Positions 19,620 to 26,944 are shown, counted from the first letter of the stretch. The stretch is DNA of 64,000 nt from Pseudomonas sp. R-28-1W-6 (GCF_009799925.1 NZ_WELK01000009.1:62001-126000); one strand, 5' to 3'. Program-made: numbers and translations. Notes: generated by a model not told the origin, from the sequence alone.

Positions 19620-19647
19620 GCGCCTCGGTCGTGCCGTGCCGAGGCGC
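19620..19647 (-). terminator. Hairpin between the secreted-protein gene and the phosphorylase gene
   Basis: GCGCCTCGG (19620-19628) and CCGAGGCGC (19639-19647) form a perfect nine-bp stem with a ten-base loop, 26 bp downstream of the 19674 stop. It lacks a clear T-tract, so it is either a weak terminator or a 3'-end stabilising hairpin. Confidence 0.5.
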
Positions 19648-19673
19648 CGGCTCAGGCCCTGCTTCAAGCTGGC

Positions 19674-20336
19674 TTAGCAGCCGGGTTTGACCAGCCCGCT
19701 GCCGATGCTGATGGCATCCACCGCAACAGCGGCAAAGCTCTGCTGCGCCTGGCCGTCGAAGTCGCGCTCGCAGTTGAAGCGGGTTGCCATCACCCAGTCT
19801 TCGCCCTTGGCGGCGGTCATCTGCTGTTGCCAGCGGTTGGAGGCTTCGAGGGCGGCATCGCCGGCCAGCACCACTTCCAGCATGACTTCGCGGAAGTTCA
19901 CCGCATGCGGGCCTTCCCAGTGGGCGTAGGCAGAAGGGTCGGCCGCATTGCCGCACAGGGTCAGGCAGTCGGAGTAGAAGCTCAGGTCGCCGGCGGCCTG
20001 CTGGAAGCCGCCGACAGTGAGCGGCTGGCCGGCTGGCGGGGCGAAGGATTCACCGAGGAAGCTGGTCAGGTCGGCCTGGCAACTGGGTGTCAGCTCCAGG
20101 CGCAGGGCGGTGACGCTGTTGTTCTGGATGGTGGCGGTGATGTTGCAGCCACTGACGCGGAACAGGTGCTGGTTGCCAGAAGACTCGCGTGGAATCCCGG
20201 CGATGGACTCGAAGTAGCGCTGGTTGGTGCCCAGCATGTCGCCGTTGAACACTTCGGCAACGCTGGCGGCCTGGGTGAGCGGGGCGCAGAGGGCGAGCAG
20301 GGCGGTGGCGATGAGGATGCGGGCAGGCTGCTGCAT
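19674..20336 (-). CDS. Secreted protein of unknown function
   Basis: 220 residues from the ATG at 20336, chosen because a clean signal peptide follows (MQQPARILIATALLALCAPLTQA, cleavage after AQA-like TQA). The mature protein has six visible cysteines (VSGCNI, PSCQAD, DCLTLCG, FNCERD, KPGC), suggesting periplasmic disulfides. I do not recognise a domain. It is the last core-type, GC-rich gene before the cassette array, whose end begins about 400 bp upstream of its start. Confidence 0.75.
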   Translation of the reverse strand: MQQPARILIATALLALCAPLTQAASVAEVFNGDMLGTNQRYFESIAGIPRESSGNQHLFRVSGCNITATIQNNSVTALRLELTPSCQADLTSFLGESFAPPAGQPLTVGGFQQAAGDLSFYSDCLTLCGNAADPSAYAHWEGPHAVNFREVMLEVVLAGDAALEASNRWQQQMTAAKGEDWVMATRFNCERDFDGQAQQSFAAVAVDAISIGSGLVKPGC

Positions 20337-20752
20337 GGCTGAGTTCCTTTCATGACGACGGTTTAGCAAGGCTGCTGAGCAGGCCTGAGGCTCTATCAAG
20401 AGAGCCCCTGAACTGGCCGCTGTCAGGCTCCAGTCAGCGTAGCGTGGCTGGCTACCGGCCCCGGCAGAAGGCGCGGGGCTCCGCCGGGGACAGTAAACAA
20501 CGGGGGCTGGTATTGCCAGCCTGATTCGCCAGCACCGGCATGTCCTGCATGCCCACGTGCGGCGAACTGATGGCGCCGCAGAGAATGTGAAAATAAATGT
20601 GAAGCTAGCCGGCTGTATTGCGTTCCATTTTGTTAGTGGAAGCCTTTATCCACGCAGTGTTCCATTATTTTTGAATGTGAAATAAAGTGTGAAGTAATTT
20701 ACCGCGGCAGGAACCTGGATCTCATGTCTTTGATCGCGTCGAAGAGCTGGCT
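20337..20752. other. Gene-free boundary segment between core gene and cassette array
   Basis: No convincing gene is seen. The half next to the secreted-protein gene is GC-rich and probably carries its promoter. From 20580 the composition turns AT-rich, and the region has two near-identical 22-bp direct repeats (20583 and 20673) and two copies of TTCCATT (around 20622 and 20660). It may be a decayed cassette or the trace of an older insertion edge. Confidence 0.5.
20583..20694. repeat. Pair of 22-bp direct repeats
   Basis: GAATGTGAAAATAAATGTGA (start of 20583-20604) and GAATGTGAAATAAAGTGTGA (start of 20673-20694) are near-identical, each ending GAAG, with start points 90 bp apart. Each is internally repetitive (ATGTGAA twice). 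They sit in the AT-rich gene-free edge of the array. Confidence 0.6.
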
Positions 20753-20829
20753 GGACCCCGTGTGGTTAAGGGGCCGGCTTTAGCCGGTCCCGAGTGAGCG
20801 CAGCGAACGACTTGAACCACTAGTTAGGG
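20753..20829 (-). repeat. attC 1, terminal and degenerate
   Basis: The site retains the CGGCTAAAGCCGG-type central dyad and the CCCTAAC R'' core (20829-20823). Where other sites read GTTAGGC at the low-coordinate end, this one has GGACCCC on the plus strand, so the R' recombination core is lost. It closes the array and belongs to the 171-residue cassette. Confidence 0.85.
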
Positions 20830-21339
20830 TATAACTTCATAGTCAAAACCCTCTCTCTCAAATGCTTCGAATGCTGAGGCTCGTATACTTGCCGCATTAT
20901 CTGTGCACAAACGAGTGGAAGTTATTTTCCCGTTGTGCCGCGTAACTATGCCAGCTTTGAACTCCGGGTTGTTTGGCTCGCCTGGTGCAAAATTAGTTCT
21001 TATCATGCTGTCAAAAACTAGGTACTCGTAACCAGAGTTATTGAAGCGCACTATGTTTGCTCCGCCGCCCGAATAGCCAGTGCTCCCCAGGAAAAATATA
21101 CCTTCTGGTGGTTTTTTTGATGCTGGATATAGGAATTCGACTTTGTCAGGTTTTCCGAAACGGTACTGTGTATATCCAACTGTCTTGCTGAGATTTTTAG
21201 ATGAGCATATAGATATGAATTTGCCTTTTATCTCACACCCGAAAATAAGGTTTTCATCGTCTTTGCATAGATACTGCGGCTCATCAGCTAGCGCGGCATG
21301 ACTGATCAGTAAGAGAATTATGCTGAGAGCACGAACCAT
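20824..21339 (-). CDS. Cassette gene: secreted protein of unknown function
   Basis: 171 residues. It has a signal peptide (MVRALSIILLLISHAALA), then a mature domain with cysteines in YLCKDD, FGCEIKG, SICSSK and RLCTDN. No known domain is recognised. The TAA stop is formed by the attC R'' core, the usual way cassette genes end. It is AT-rich with rare-codon usage compared with the surrounding Pseudomonas genes. It is the last cassette of the array and, because its own attC has lost the R' core, probably can no longer be excised. Confidence 0.8.
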   Translation of the reverse strand: MVRALSIILLLISHAALADEPQYLCKDDENLIFGCEIKGKFISICSSKNLSKTVGYTQYRFGKPDKVEFLYPASKKPPEGIFFLGSTGYSGGGANIVRFNNSGYEYLVFDSMIRTNFAPGEPNNPEFKAGIVTRHNGKITSTRLCTDNAASIRASAFEAFEREGFDYEVIP

Positions 21340-21345
21340 GTTGAT

Positions 21346-21421
21346 CCCTAACGTTTGGTTAAGGGGCGGGCTTTAGCCCGTCCCAGTGAGCGAAGCGAAT
21401 GGTTTGAACCAGTTGTTAGGC
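21346..21421 (-). repeat. attC 2
   Basis: 76 bp. Minus strand runs from GCCTAAC (R'') through GGTTTGAACC-complement arms and a CGGGCTAAAGCCCG centre to GTTAGGG (R'). It carries the compensated centre variant (GGGCTTTAGCCC). Confidence 0.95.
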
Positions 21422-22273
21422 ATTTTTGGCGCTAAACAATTTTGCCCATAGCGCCTCAAGTCTCGTGCCGATTACACCTTTGCCAATATTATCTAGACCA
21501 CGAACCATGACATATAAACCGCCTAGGACTTGGATCCCCTCGGTAACTCCGAGGCCAGAATAACTAAAAGTCGGAAAGAAGACGTAGTAAGACATGATTA
21601 CTCCGACGCAAAACTCGAAAGAACCGTACGAAAGACGAAAATTCTCTCTGTACCAGAACAGCGCTAGACCTAAAGCAGGCAGTCCAATCATTGTTCCCCA
21701 AACAGTGATTGTTGAAACGAGCAGATTTATATTGGAATAGATGATGTTGCCGGCAGCAGAAGCGAGCGCGCCAAGAGCAAAGCTGGTGATAAGGTAACGT
21801 TTCTGAGAGGAAACAACCTTCTCGGCCTTATCTTCAATATCCTTATTTAAAGAATCACCTTTGCTTTCGCCGATAAATTCAGTGCCAGTGATGGATTTTA
21901 TGTTTCGGCTAGATAAAAAATAAGCCAAGGATTTATCATTTGTTACCACACAGGGCGCATCCGCACCCTGTTGCTCAGCATAAGCAATAGCTATTCGTGC
22001 AATGTCAAAATCCGCGCCACTTAGGCGCTGAGCGTTTCTGTCTGATTGAATAAGGTCGTTTTTAAGTTTTGCAGGAGCATCGGCTATTTTCACCCCGGAC
22101 GAAATAGATGAATTTACTAGCTCAGCGATATCTGCCCATTTGCTTCCTTTTCCTCTGTGGGAAAGCTCTTCCATTACTGCTCTTGGAATAACAATCTTCC
22201 GATTTCCAGCCCTAGACAATATCTGTGGGTGTTGGAGCAGAACGCTGGTATCGATTATGTATCGGCTTGGCAT
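21416..22273 (-). CDS. Cassette gene: PIN-domain nuclease fused to a membrane domain
   Basis: 285 residues. Residues 1-130 form a PIN domain with an apparently complete acidic quartet: IIDTSVL (Asp 8), VMEELSH (Glu), GADFDIARIA (Asp) and VVTNDKSL (Asp). After a charged linker (ESKGDSLNKDIEDKAEKVV), residues about 160-265 contain three or four hydrophobic segments (RYLITSFALGALASAAG, TITVWGTMIGLPALGLALFWY, FEFCVGVIMSYYVFFP, GIQVLGGLYVMV). PIN domains are Mg-dependent RNases, often toxins; tethering to the membrane suggests a triggered effector or RNA decay factor. No antitoxin is encoded in the cassette. The stop uses the attC core. The domain call is strong; role is inference. Confidence 0.85.
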   Translation of the reverse strand: MPSRYIIDTSVLLQHPQILSRAGNRKIVIPRAVMEELSHRGKGSKWADIAELVNSSISSGVKIADAPAKLKNDLIQSDRNAQRLSGADFDIARIAIAYAEQQGADAPCVVTNDKSLAYFLSSRNIKSITGTEFIGESKGDSLNKDIEDKAEKVVSSQKRYLITSFALGALASAAGNIIYSNINLLVSTITVWGTMIGLPALGLALFWYRENFRLSYGSFEFCVGVIMSYYVFFPTFSYSGLGVTEGIQVLGGLYVMVRGLDNIGKGVIGTRLEALWAKLFSAKNA

Positions 22274-22286
22274 AAACCTTCCTGAT

Positions 22287-22363
22287 GCCTAACGTTTGGT
22301 TAAGGGGCCGGCTTTAGCCGGTCCCGAGTGAGCGAAGCGAACGACTTGAACCAATTGTTAGGT
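22287..22363 (-). repeat. attC 3
   Basis: 77 bp, minus strand from ACCTAAC (R'') to GTTAGGC (R'), with the centre CCGGCTAAAGCCGG. Belongs to the GFA-family cassette. Confidence 0.96.
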
Positions 22364-22722
22364 TACACCTCGATAGCTGCGCCATTAAATACTTCAAACG
22401 GGACCAAGGATGTATCGATGCCTTCGAGGCAGCCAAGGTTGATGCGGTAATGACCTGGCTTTTTCACCGTTTGATGAAATGGATAGATTCCACATTTGCT
22501 GCAGAAGTGGTGCTTTGCAACACAACTGCCGAATTCATATGTTGATAGCGCGCCGGGAGTGGCGGTGATGGCTAGCTCAGACGGAGCCACTGTAAATGCA
22601 CTCATCAATGCTCCCTTTCTTTGGCAGATGGAGCAGTTGCAGCGTAAGCCGCTTTCAATAACAGGGGCTTCAAACTGAAATTTTATTGCGCCGCAGTGGC
22701 AGCTTCCTTGGTACGCCGGCAC
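22363..22722 (-). CDS. Cassette gene: GFA/CENP-V family zinc protein
   Basis: 119 residues, complete. The zinc-binding pattern of the glutathione-dependent formaldehyde-activating (GFA/CENP-V) fold is intact: SCHCGAI near residue 7, CNCSICQRKG near 28 and HHFCSKCGIYPFH near 70. Members bind two zinc ions and occur as S-hydroxymethylglutathione synthase homologues and many uncharacterised proteins; they are frequent in integron cassettes (family knowledge). No formaldehyde genes are nearby, so the substrate is open. The start at 22722 gives MPAYQGSCHCG, the normal N-terminus. Confidence 0.92.
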   Translation of the reverse strand: MPAYQGSCHCGAIKFQFEAPVIESGLRCNCSICQRKGALMSAFTVAPSELAITATPGALSTYEFGSCVAKHHFCSKCGIYPFHQTVKKPGHYRINLGCLEGIDTSLVPFEVFNGAAIEV

Positions 22723-22738
22723 ATAACCTCCTTGTGTT

Positions 22739-22815
22739 ACCTAACGTTTGGTTAAGGGGCCGGCTTTAGCCGGTCCCGAGTGAGCGTAGCGAACGACTTG
22801 AACCACTTGTTAGGC
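22739..22815 (-). repeat. attC 4
   Basis: 77 bp, minus strand from GCCTAAC to GTTAGGT with the CCGGCTAAAGCCGG centre; one-base arm change (GCGTAGC for GCGAAGC on plus). Confidence 0.96.
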
Positions 22816-22816
22816 G

Positions 22817-23212
22817 TTACGGAGATTCCAAGCGAAGCGACGCAATAGGCTTTCTATTGGCAATAAATCCGCTGATACTATTTACATATGCTTCTTTCGG
22901 CTTAGGAAAAGCACCAAGAGCAACGGGCTTTCCCTTTGTTATTTGAAGCCCGTTTGCAGCAACGAAGCCAAATACTGCACTTACCACCTTTGGGTCTGTT
23001 GCCGAGTATAAGTTTAACTCGACAGTTTTTTCGTTGCGACCATACATGGGAGCAATTTTATTACACTCTCTATGGTTTGCGCAGAGGCTAGACTGAATTA
23101 GGTGATTATGTATCGCAGCATAAAGTGTGGTTTCTCCTTCAGTAGAGTCTGGGGCGGCTTGGCTAGTTAAGGGAATGCAGAGCAAAAGAGTTATCAGTGG
23201 CTTATTAAACAT
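22817..23212 (-). CDS. Cassette gene: secreted protein of unknown function
   Basis: 131 residues with a signal peptide (MFNKPLITLLLCIPLTSQA, cleavage SQA). The mature part starts PDSTEGETTLYAAIHNHLIQ and holds two cysteines (SSLCANHRECNKI). No known domain is recognised. AT-rich, and follows its attC by only two bases. Likely periplasmic. Confidence 0.78.
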   Translation of the reverse strand: MFNKPLITLLLCIPLTSQAAPDSTEGETTLYAAIHNHLIQSSLCANHRECNKIAPMYGRNEKTVELNLYSATDPKVVSAVFGFVAANGLQITKGKPVALGAFPKPKEAYVNSISGFIANRKPIASLRLESP

Positions 23213-23251
23213 TTAATCTGCTTCCGGAGTTGATGTGGCGTTTGCCTGGCC

Positions 23252-23328
23252 GCCTAACGTTTGGTTAAGGTGCCGGCTTTAGCCGGTCCCGAGTGAGCGA
23301 AGCGAACGACTTGAACCAGTTGTTAGAG
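23252..23328 (-). repeat. attC 5
   Basis: 77 bp, minus strand R' GTTAGGC; R'' reads CTCTAAC. The plus strand has AAGGTGCCGGC where the others read AAGGGGCCGGC, a single-base variant in the arm. Confidence 0.95.
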
Positions 23329-23343
23329 CCTGTTGGCAGGAGG

Positions 23344-24090
23344 CTATGAAGCCTCATTTCCTGCCTCGCATGGTGAAAGATAACCTGGACGAGCCTGAGT
23401 GCTGCCTCCATGCATAAGGCGATATTTCATAAAATGTTCGTTTCCATAAATATCTTGATAGGTTACTGCGCCATAAACGTAAATAGTACCCTCTGGGGTG
23501 CCAATCTCATGAATACAGCATGGGTTGATTATCTGTTGCGGGTGGGTTATTTGCATCTCATGCGTGGCGCCAGAGCCGAGTATGCTTGAGGACATAACAA
23601 AATCCTCAGGAGGCTCGGGCAGCTCAATTGATAACGGATATCTCTCGATCCATTGGTGAATCCAGTGCCGTAAATTGTGTGCTGGAGTTTGTCCTGCATT
23701 CTTTACAATGACTGTTACTTTGGGTATGCCTGGTTCGGGGAATTCAATCCAGGCTCGCTCAACTGCAATATATGCTCTAAGTTGTCGGGCTGCCGTATCG
23801 CGCATGATATTAACGCTATTTTCTGTGGCGGTTGTGGCTGTTTCCGCCACTCGCATTGAGCGCTTCATGAGTTGGAGTTGTATGAAAAAGAAGCCTGCTT
23901 GAATTACAGCAACGAAAAGCATTCCTGCGGTAACCCAGAGCATCCAATCAGCGCTAGTCGTCTCTGGGGAAAGCAATTCAGTTGCTGCACTTTGGCTGAG
24001 GTACCTTGAGAGGTCCAACGATAGATCGCTTGCCATGTCATGAGTCTCTAGCAATTTTACTGAAAAGTAGCTTCGTAGTTTTAATGTCAA
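23344..24090 (-). CDS. Cassette gene: single-span membrane protein of unknown function
   Basis: 248 residues from 24090; an alternative Met at 24036 (MASDLSLDLSRYL) is possible. One hydrophobic helix (WMLWVTAGMLFVAVIQAGFFFIQL, about 49-72) is followed by a coiled, Thr/Ala-rich stretch. A beta-rich cytosolic or periplasmic domain follows, with VTVIVKNAGQTPAHNLRHW, a pattern often seen in small membrane proteins annotated as hypothetical in Pseudomonas islands. No enzymatic motif. AT-rich like the other cassettes. Confidence 0.75.
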   Translation of the reverse strand: MTLKLRSYFSVKLLETHDMASDLSLDLSRYLSQSAATELLSPETTSADWMLWVTAGMLFVAVIQAGFFFIQLQLMKRSMRVAETATTATENSVNIMRDTAARQLRAYIAVERAWIEFPEPGIPKVTVIVKNAGQTPAHNLRHWIHQWIERYPLSIELPEPPEDFVMSSSILGSGATHEMQITHPQQIINPCCIHEIGTPEGTIYVYGAVTYQDIYGNEHFMKYRLMHGGSTQARPGYLSPCEAGNEAS

Positions 24091-24114
24091 AATTTGGAGC
24101 GATTAAGTTGTGAG

Positions 24115-24191
24115 CTCTAACGTTTGGTTAAGGGGCGGGCTTTAGCCCGTCCCGAGTGAGCGTAGCGAACGGCTTGAACCGTTTGTTAGCG
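24115..24191 (-). repeat. attC 6
   Basis: 77 bp, minus strand from CGCTAAC (R'') to GTTAGAG (R'), GGGCTTTAGCCC centre variant with both sides changed together, showing selection for folding of the single-strand hairpin. Confidence 0.95.
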
Positions 24192-24617
24192 TTCAGGCCA
24201 CTCGCCTTTAAGGCGTGATTTTTCATTTTTGAAAGTGGCTGACTTCACTGTGGGTAAGTTTTCTGCGAACGTGAACTTGGCCCAGAATTCACACTCGCAA
24301 AAAGCGTACATGTCGATGGTTGAATATGGTTCGTAAGCTAAATTTAAATTGCCAGACTCAATGTTGAAAGATGGATTTCTGCCTGCGTCTGATCCGCAAG
24401 ATGATGGGTGGCGAACTAGAAATGTTAATCCGTTATCAGAACCCATTTTCCAGATTTCAGGCTGATGGTTTTCTTCTGTCCAGTCGCCACTGCAGCCAAG
24501 GAACTCAAAAGACTTTAGTGCAACCTTTTCGGAGGGCTGCTTCTCTGCTAATGCCTTATGGCTGAAGAAAATAAGTGCTGCTAATAATGCGTATATGCTG
24601 AATTTTGATTTCATCAT
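24186..24617 (-). CDS. Cassette gene: secreted protein of unknown function
   Basis: 143 residues; signal peptide MMKSKFSIYALLAALIFFSHKALA. The mature domain contains four cysteines (FLGCSGDW, SSCGSD, AFCECEFW), suggesting a small disulfide-bonded periplasmic protein. No family recognised. The TAA stop is supplied by the attC core. Confidence 0.78.
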   Translation of the reverse strand: MMKSKFSIYALLAALIFFSHKALAEKQPSEKVALKSFEFLGCSGDWTEENHQPEIWKMGSDNGLTFLVRHPSSCGSDAGRNPSFNIESGNLNLAYEPYSTIDMYAFCECEFWAKFTFAENLPTVKSATFKNEKSRLKGEWPER

Positions 24618-24619
24618 GG

Positions 24620-24695
24620 CGCTAACGTTTGGTTAAGGGGCGGGCTTTAGCCCGTCCCAGCGAGCGAAGCGAGTGATTTGAACCACTTGTTAGAT
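24620..24695 (-). repeat. attC 7
   Basis: 76 bp, minus strand from ATCTAAC to GTTAGCG, GGGCTTTAGCCC centre variant. Belongs to the AbiV-like cassette. Confidence 0.95.
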
Positions 24696-25385
24696 TTTTG
24701 GGAATGCTACGCCGTTATCAATAAAATTTTTCATTGAATTGCCCCCGCCTTCTTTAAGCCCAGCATCCTGCATTGCTGCATACCATGTGATCAAGGCCTC
24801 TTTCATGGCATTAAAGTCGGTTTTCGAAGCTTTGCCGACATGTTCAATCCATAACTCAATTTCTTTTGTAGTAACTTCGCTCTTGCCTGCAAGGAGTTTT
24901 GCTGTTTGAACAAGTGATTTGGAGAGCTCTTCGTTGACGACAACAGTAGGTATTGACCAGTTTTTATTTCCTAGGCAATCCGTATAAAAGCCCAATTGCT
25001 TTAGCTGATCAAGGATGAAGGGATGCTCTGCATCTTCATCGAAGAGAGGGCGAAGGTCTTCTAGTTTCCTTGCCCCTTTTATTGCAAGCTCAGGAAGTAA
25101 CCACTGCGCATTCTTGCTGGTATGAGAGCGATAGTTTTTCCAACTTTCTTTGATTTCTTCTGCGGTACTGGCCGTTGAGAGTTGACGTAGGATTGAAACC
25201 TTTCCGGACTCCTCAATCGATAGGGCTGCGAGCGATGCCGCAGTTGGAAAGCTTCCTGTCTCCAGCAGCTTCTGAGCATCGTTAGCTAAACGCATGGCGT
25301 TTGCGTTGGCTGCGTTCATGCCGGCTGCAATTTCTGATGCAGATAATTTGCCTTTATATGAATCAAGTTTCTTCTGGGTTGGCAT
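24690..25385 (-). CDS. Cassette gene: AbiV-family abortive infection protein
   Basis: 231 residues, all-helical, soluble. AASLAALSIEESGKVSIL near residue 50 matches the A..L...S.EE.GK signature of AbiV, and SWKNYRSHTSKNAQWLLPEL matches the following H..K motif; the spacing is normal. Lactococcal AbiV blocks phage late translation by binding the phage protein SaV (family knowledge). A standalone AbiV on an integron cassette is plausible anti-phage cargo. Start MPTQKKLDSYKGKL at 25385; stop from the attC core. Family call good; anti-phage activity untested. Confidence 0.82.
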   Translation of the reverse strand: MPTQKKLDSYKGKLSASEIAAGMNAANANAMRLANDAQKLLETGSFPTAASLAALSIEESGKVSILRQLSTASTAEEIKESWKNYRSHTSKNAQWLLPELAIKGARKLEDLRPLFDEDAEHPFILDQLKQLGFYTDCLGNKNWSIPTVVVNEELSKSLVQTAKLLAGKSEVTTKEIELWIEHVGKASKTDFNAMKEALITWYAAMQDAGLKEGGGNSMKNFIDNGVAFPKI

Positions 25386-25389
25386 AAAA

Positions 25390-25466
25390 ATCTAACGTTT
25401 GGTTAAGGGGCCGGCTTTAGCCGGTCCCGAGTGAGCGAAGCGAACGACTTGAACCAGTAGTTAGAA
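25390..25466 (-). repeat. attC 8
   Basis: 77 bp, minus strand from TTCTAAC to GTTAGAT, CCGGCTAAAGCCGG centre. Belongs to the Minf_1886-like cassette. Confidence 0.96.
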
Positions 25467-25470
25467 GACA

Positions 25471-25863
25471 TCACAGCACGTCGGTGATTAAAAACAACCC
25501 TTCAAACTGCTCTTTTTTGTCTTCGGGGCCTTGGTCCAGCAAGCCAATACGGACTAAACCATAAACAATTTCACCAATGTCCGTTGAGGAAAATACGCCC
25601 CAGGAGCTCAGTGTGTCTTTTGGAGCTTCAAACACTTCTTTAGCGTGAAGTACATAGCAGTGTGCAAAGTTGAAGGCGCTTACATGGTACGCGAGCCCAA
25701 GATTGGGAGGCGGCGTGGGAATATTTTCATGATATTCAGGCGCATACTGGTATGCCTCTAGCGCGAATTCATAAGCCTCGCGGTCGTACTTTGTTTCTCC
25801 AAGTGCCTCTAGTTTTTCGGCTACATGGGTTTGGTATTCGATGGTGTTGTACCAGTTATCCAT
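25471..25863 (-). CDS. Cassette gene: Minf_1886-family protein
   Basis: 130 residues. KYDREAYEFALEAYQYA followed by HVSAFNFAHCYVLHAKEVF and SSWGVFSSTDIGEIVYGLVRIGLL matches the Minf_1886 pattern (Y...AY.F...A, HVS..E....R..A...FG, WG...T.DFGEIVF.LVE.GLL). Proteins of this family are common, small, and of unknown function. Start MDNWYNTIEYQTHV at 25863. No ribosome site stronger than its neighbours. Family assignment is by remembered pattern. Confidence 0.78.
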   Translation of the reverse strand: MDNWYNTIEYQTHVAEKLEALGETKYDREAYEFALEAYQYAPEYHENIPTPPPNLGLAYHVSAFNFAHCYVLHAKEVFEAPKDTLSSWGVFSSTDIGEIVYGLVRIGLLDQGPEDKKEQFEGLFLITDVL

Positions 25864-25869
25864 GATGGT

Positions 25870-25958
25870 TTCTAACGATTAAGCTAACGGGCGGCCAAAA
25901 GCGCAGCTTTTGGACGTCCAGCGAACGAAGTGAGCGGTAGTTGAGCGCATTGTTAGCC
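25870..25958 (-). repeat. attC 9, 89 bp, different family from the rest
   Basis: Minus strand from GGCTAAC (R'') to GTTAGAA (R'). Its central dyad is CCAAAAGC/GCTTTTGG and its arms (CTCAACTACCGCTCACTTCG) do not match the CGGCTAAAGCCGG sites around it. It belongs to the DUF6794-like cassette and marks that cassette as coming from a different attC lineage. Confidence 0.88.
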
Positions 25959-26294
25959 TTCGTGTTGCAGGGATGACCAGACTGCTTTGATTATTACCAT
26001 GGAGGCTTCATCTGGATGGCACCCTTTTCCGCATGCGGACTCGATGAGTTTTTCGTTGCCTCTCCATAAACCATAGTAGTTACGAATTCCGGTTCCCCAG
26101 CCATGGTGGTACATAATTAATTCATCTTTCTTGTTTTTACGCAGCATCTCTTTGTCCTCGGCAGATAGGGAAGCCAGAATATCTGCGACAGTTGCTTCCA
26201 CTGTCGTGGGCCATTTGTCCGGGCCTAAATTCTGCTCATCTTGTGCAGAAGCCGCAGTGGAGATAATGAGGGCTAGCAGTAGAGTTTTTTTCAT
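25953..26294 (-). CDS. Cassette gene: secreted DUF6794-like protein
   Basis: 113 residues. Signal peptide MKKTLLLALIISTAASA, then WPTTVEATVADILASLSAEDKEMLRKNKKDELIMYHHGWGTGIRNYYGLWRGNEKL. The HHGWGTGIRN..GLWRGN and HPDEAS.VIIKAVW blocks match the DUF6794 family, known as cassette or island cargo with no assigned role. Two cysteines (SACGKGCHPD) lie near the C-terminus. The stop is from attC 9, which is of a foreign type, so this gene probably arrived with that site. Confidence 0.8.
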   Translation of the reverse strand: MKKTLLLALIISTAASAQDEQNLGPDKWPTTVEATVADILASLSAEDKEMLRKNKKDELIMYHHGWGTGIRNYYGLWRGNEKLIESACGKGCHPDEASMVIIKAVWSSLQHEG

Positions 26295-26297
26295 GAT

Positions 26298-26373
26298 GGC
26301 TAACGTTTGGTTAAGGGGCCGGCTTTAGCCGGTCCCAGTGAGCGAAGCGAGCGATTTGAACCAATTGTTATAC
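26298..26373 (-). repeat. attC 10
   Basis: 76 bp, minus strand from GTATAAC to GTTAGCC, CCGGCTAAAGCCGG centre. Confidence 0.95.
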
Positions 26374-26380
26374 CTACGTG

Positions 26381-26944
26381 CTACGGGAAACTCTGCTTTC
26401 CATACAGCCAGAGGAATTTATCGAGCTTCTTAATGCTTATTTTTTTGAGTCGGTAGTGTTCTTTAAGCGCCAGTATTCCTGATACATAATCGGGGTAATT
26501 GAGAAGGCTTTTCTTTGTGGCTCTGTTTGCGGTAACAGATTTCAAGTAATAGTGCAGAAGATTTGCTGCGTATTTATCGTATATTGGGTATGCGTCTTGA
26601 TTGTGCCAGCTGCAATATTTTGTGGCGAATGAATATACGCGCCGATTGCCTAAGCCATTTTTCTCTATGTCTGTGACTAGTGATAAATCACCTTTCTTCA
26701 ACCTAGAGTCTATGTTCATTCCGTGAATATTCTTGGCTAATCGATAGGTTGCGTAAACGTTGGTTTGGTAAAGGTCGTTAAGGCACGTGACTTTAAGAAG
26801 TACTTCATCGAAGTTTTTGTTTGATGGAAACATTTTGAATAGTTTCCCTAGTGCAGACTCTGCGCCAAAAAACTCCTCTGTGGAGTTTTCGCTTAAATAC
26901 TGGCGAATAAATTCCGGAGTCGGGTTTTGTATGGTATTCGACAA
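26381..26944 (-). CDS. Cassette gene: protein of unknown function
   Basis: 187 residues, soluble, basic. The central RRVYSFATKYCSWHNQDAYPIYDKYAANLL is a distinctive motif that I have seen in uncharacterised proteins of mobile regions but cannot tie to a function. N-terminal helices (FIRQYLSENSTEEFFGAESALGKLF) and a C-terminal KLDKFLWLYGK follow. No nuclease or toxin signature seen. Start MSNTIQNPTPEF at 26944. Confidence 0.75.
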   Translation of the reverse strand: MSNTIQNPTPEFIRQYLSENSTEEFFGAESALGKLFKMFPSNKNFDEVLLKVTCLNDLYQTNVYATYRLAKNIHGMNIDSRLKKGDLSLVTDIEKNGLGNRRVYSFATKYCSWHNQDAYPIYDKYAANLLHYYLKSVTANRATKKSLLNYPDYVSGILALKEHYRLKKISIKKLDKFLWLYGKQSFP

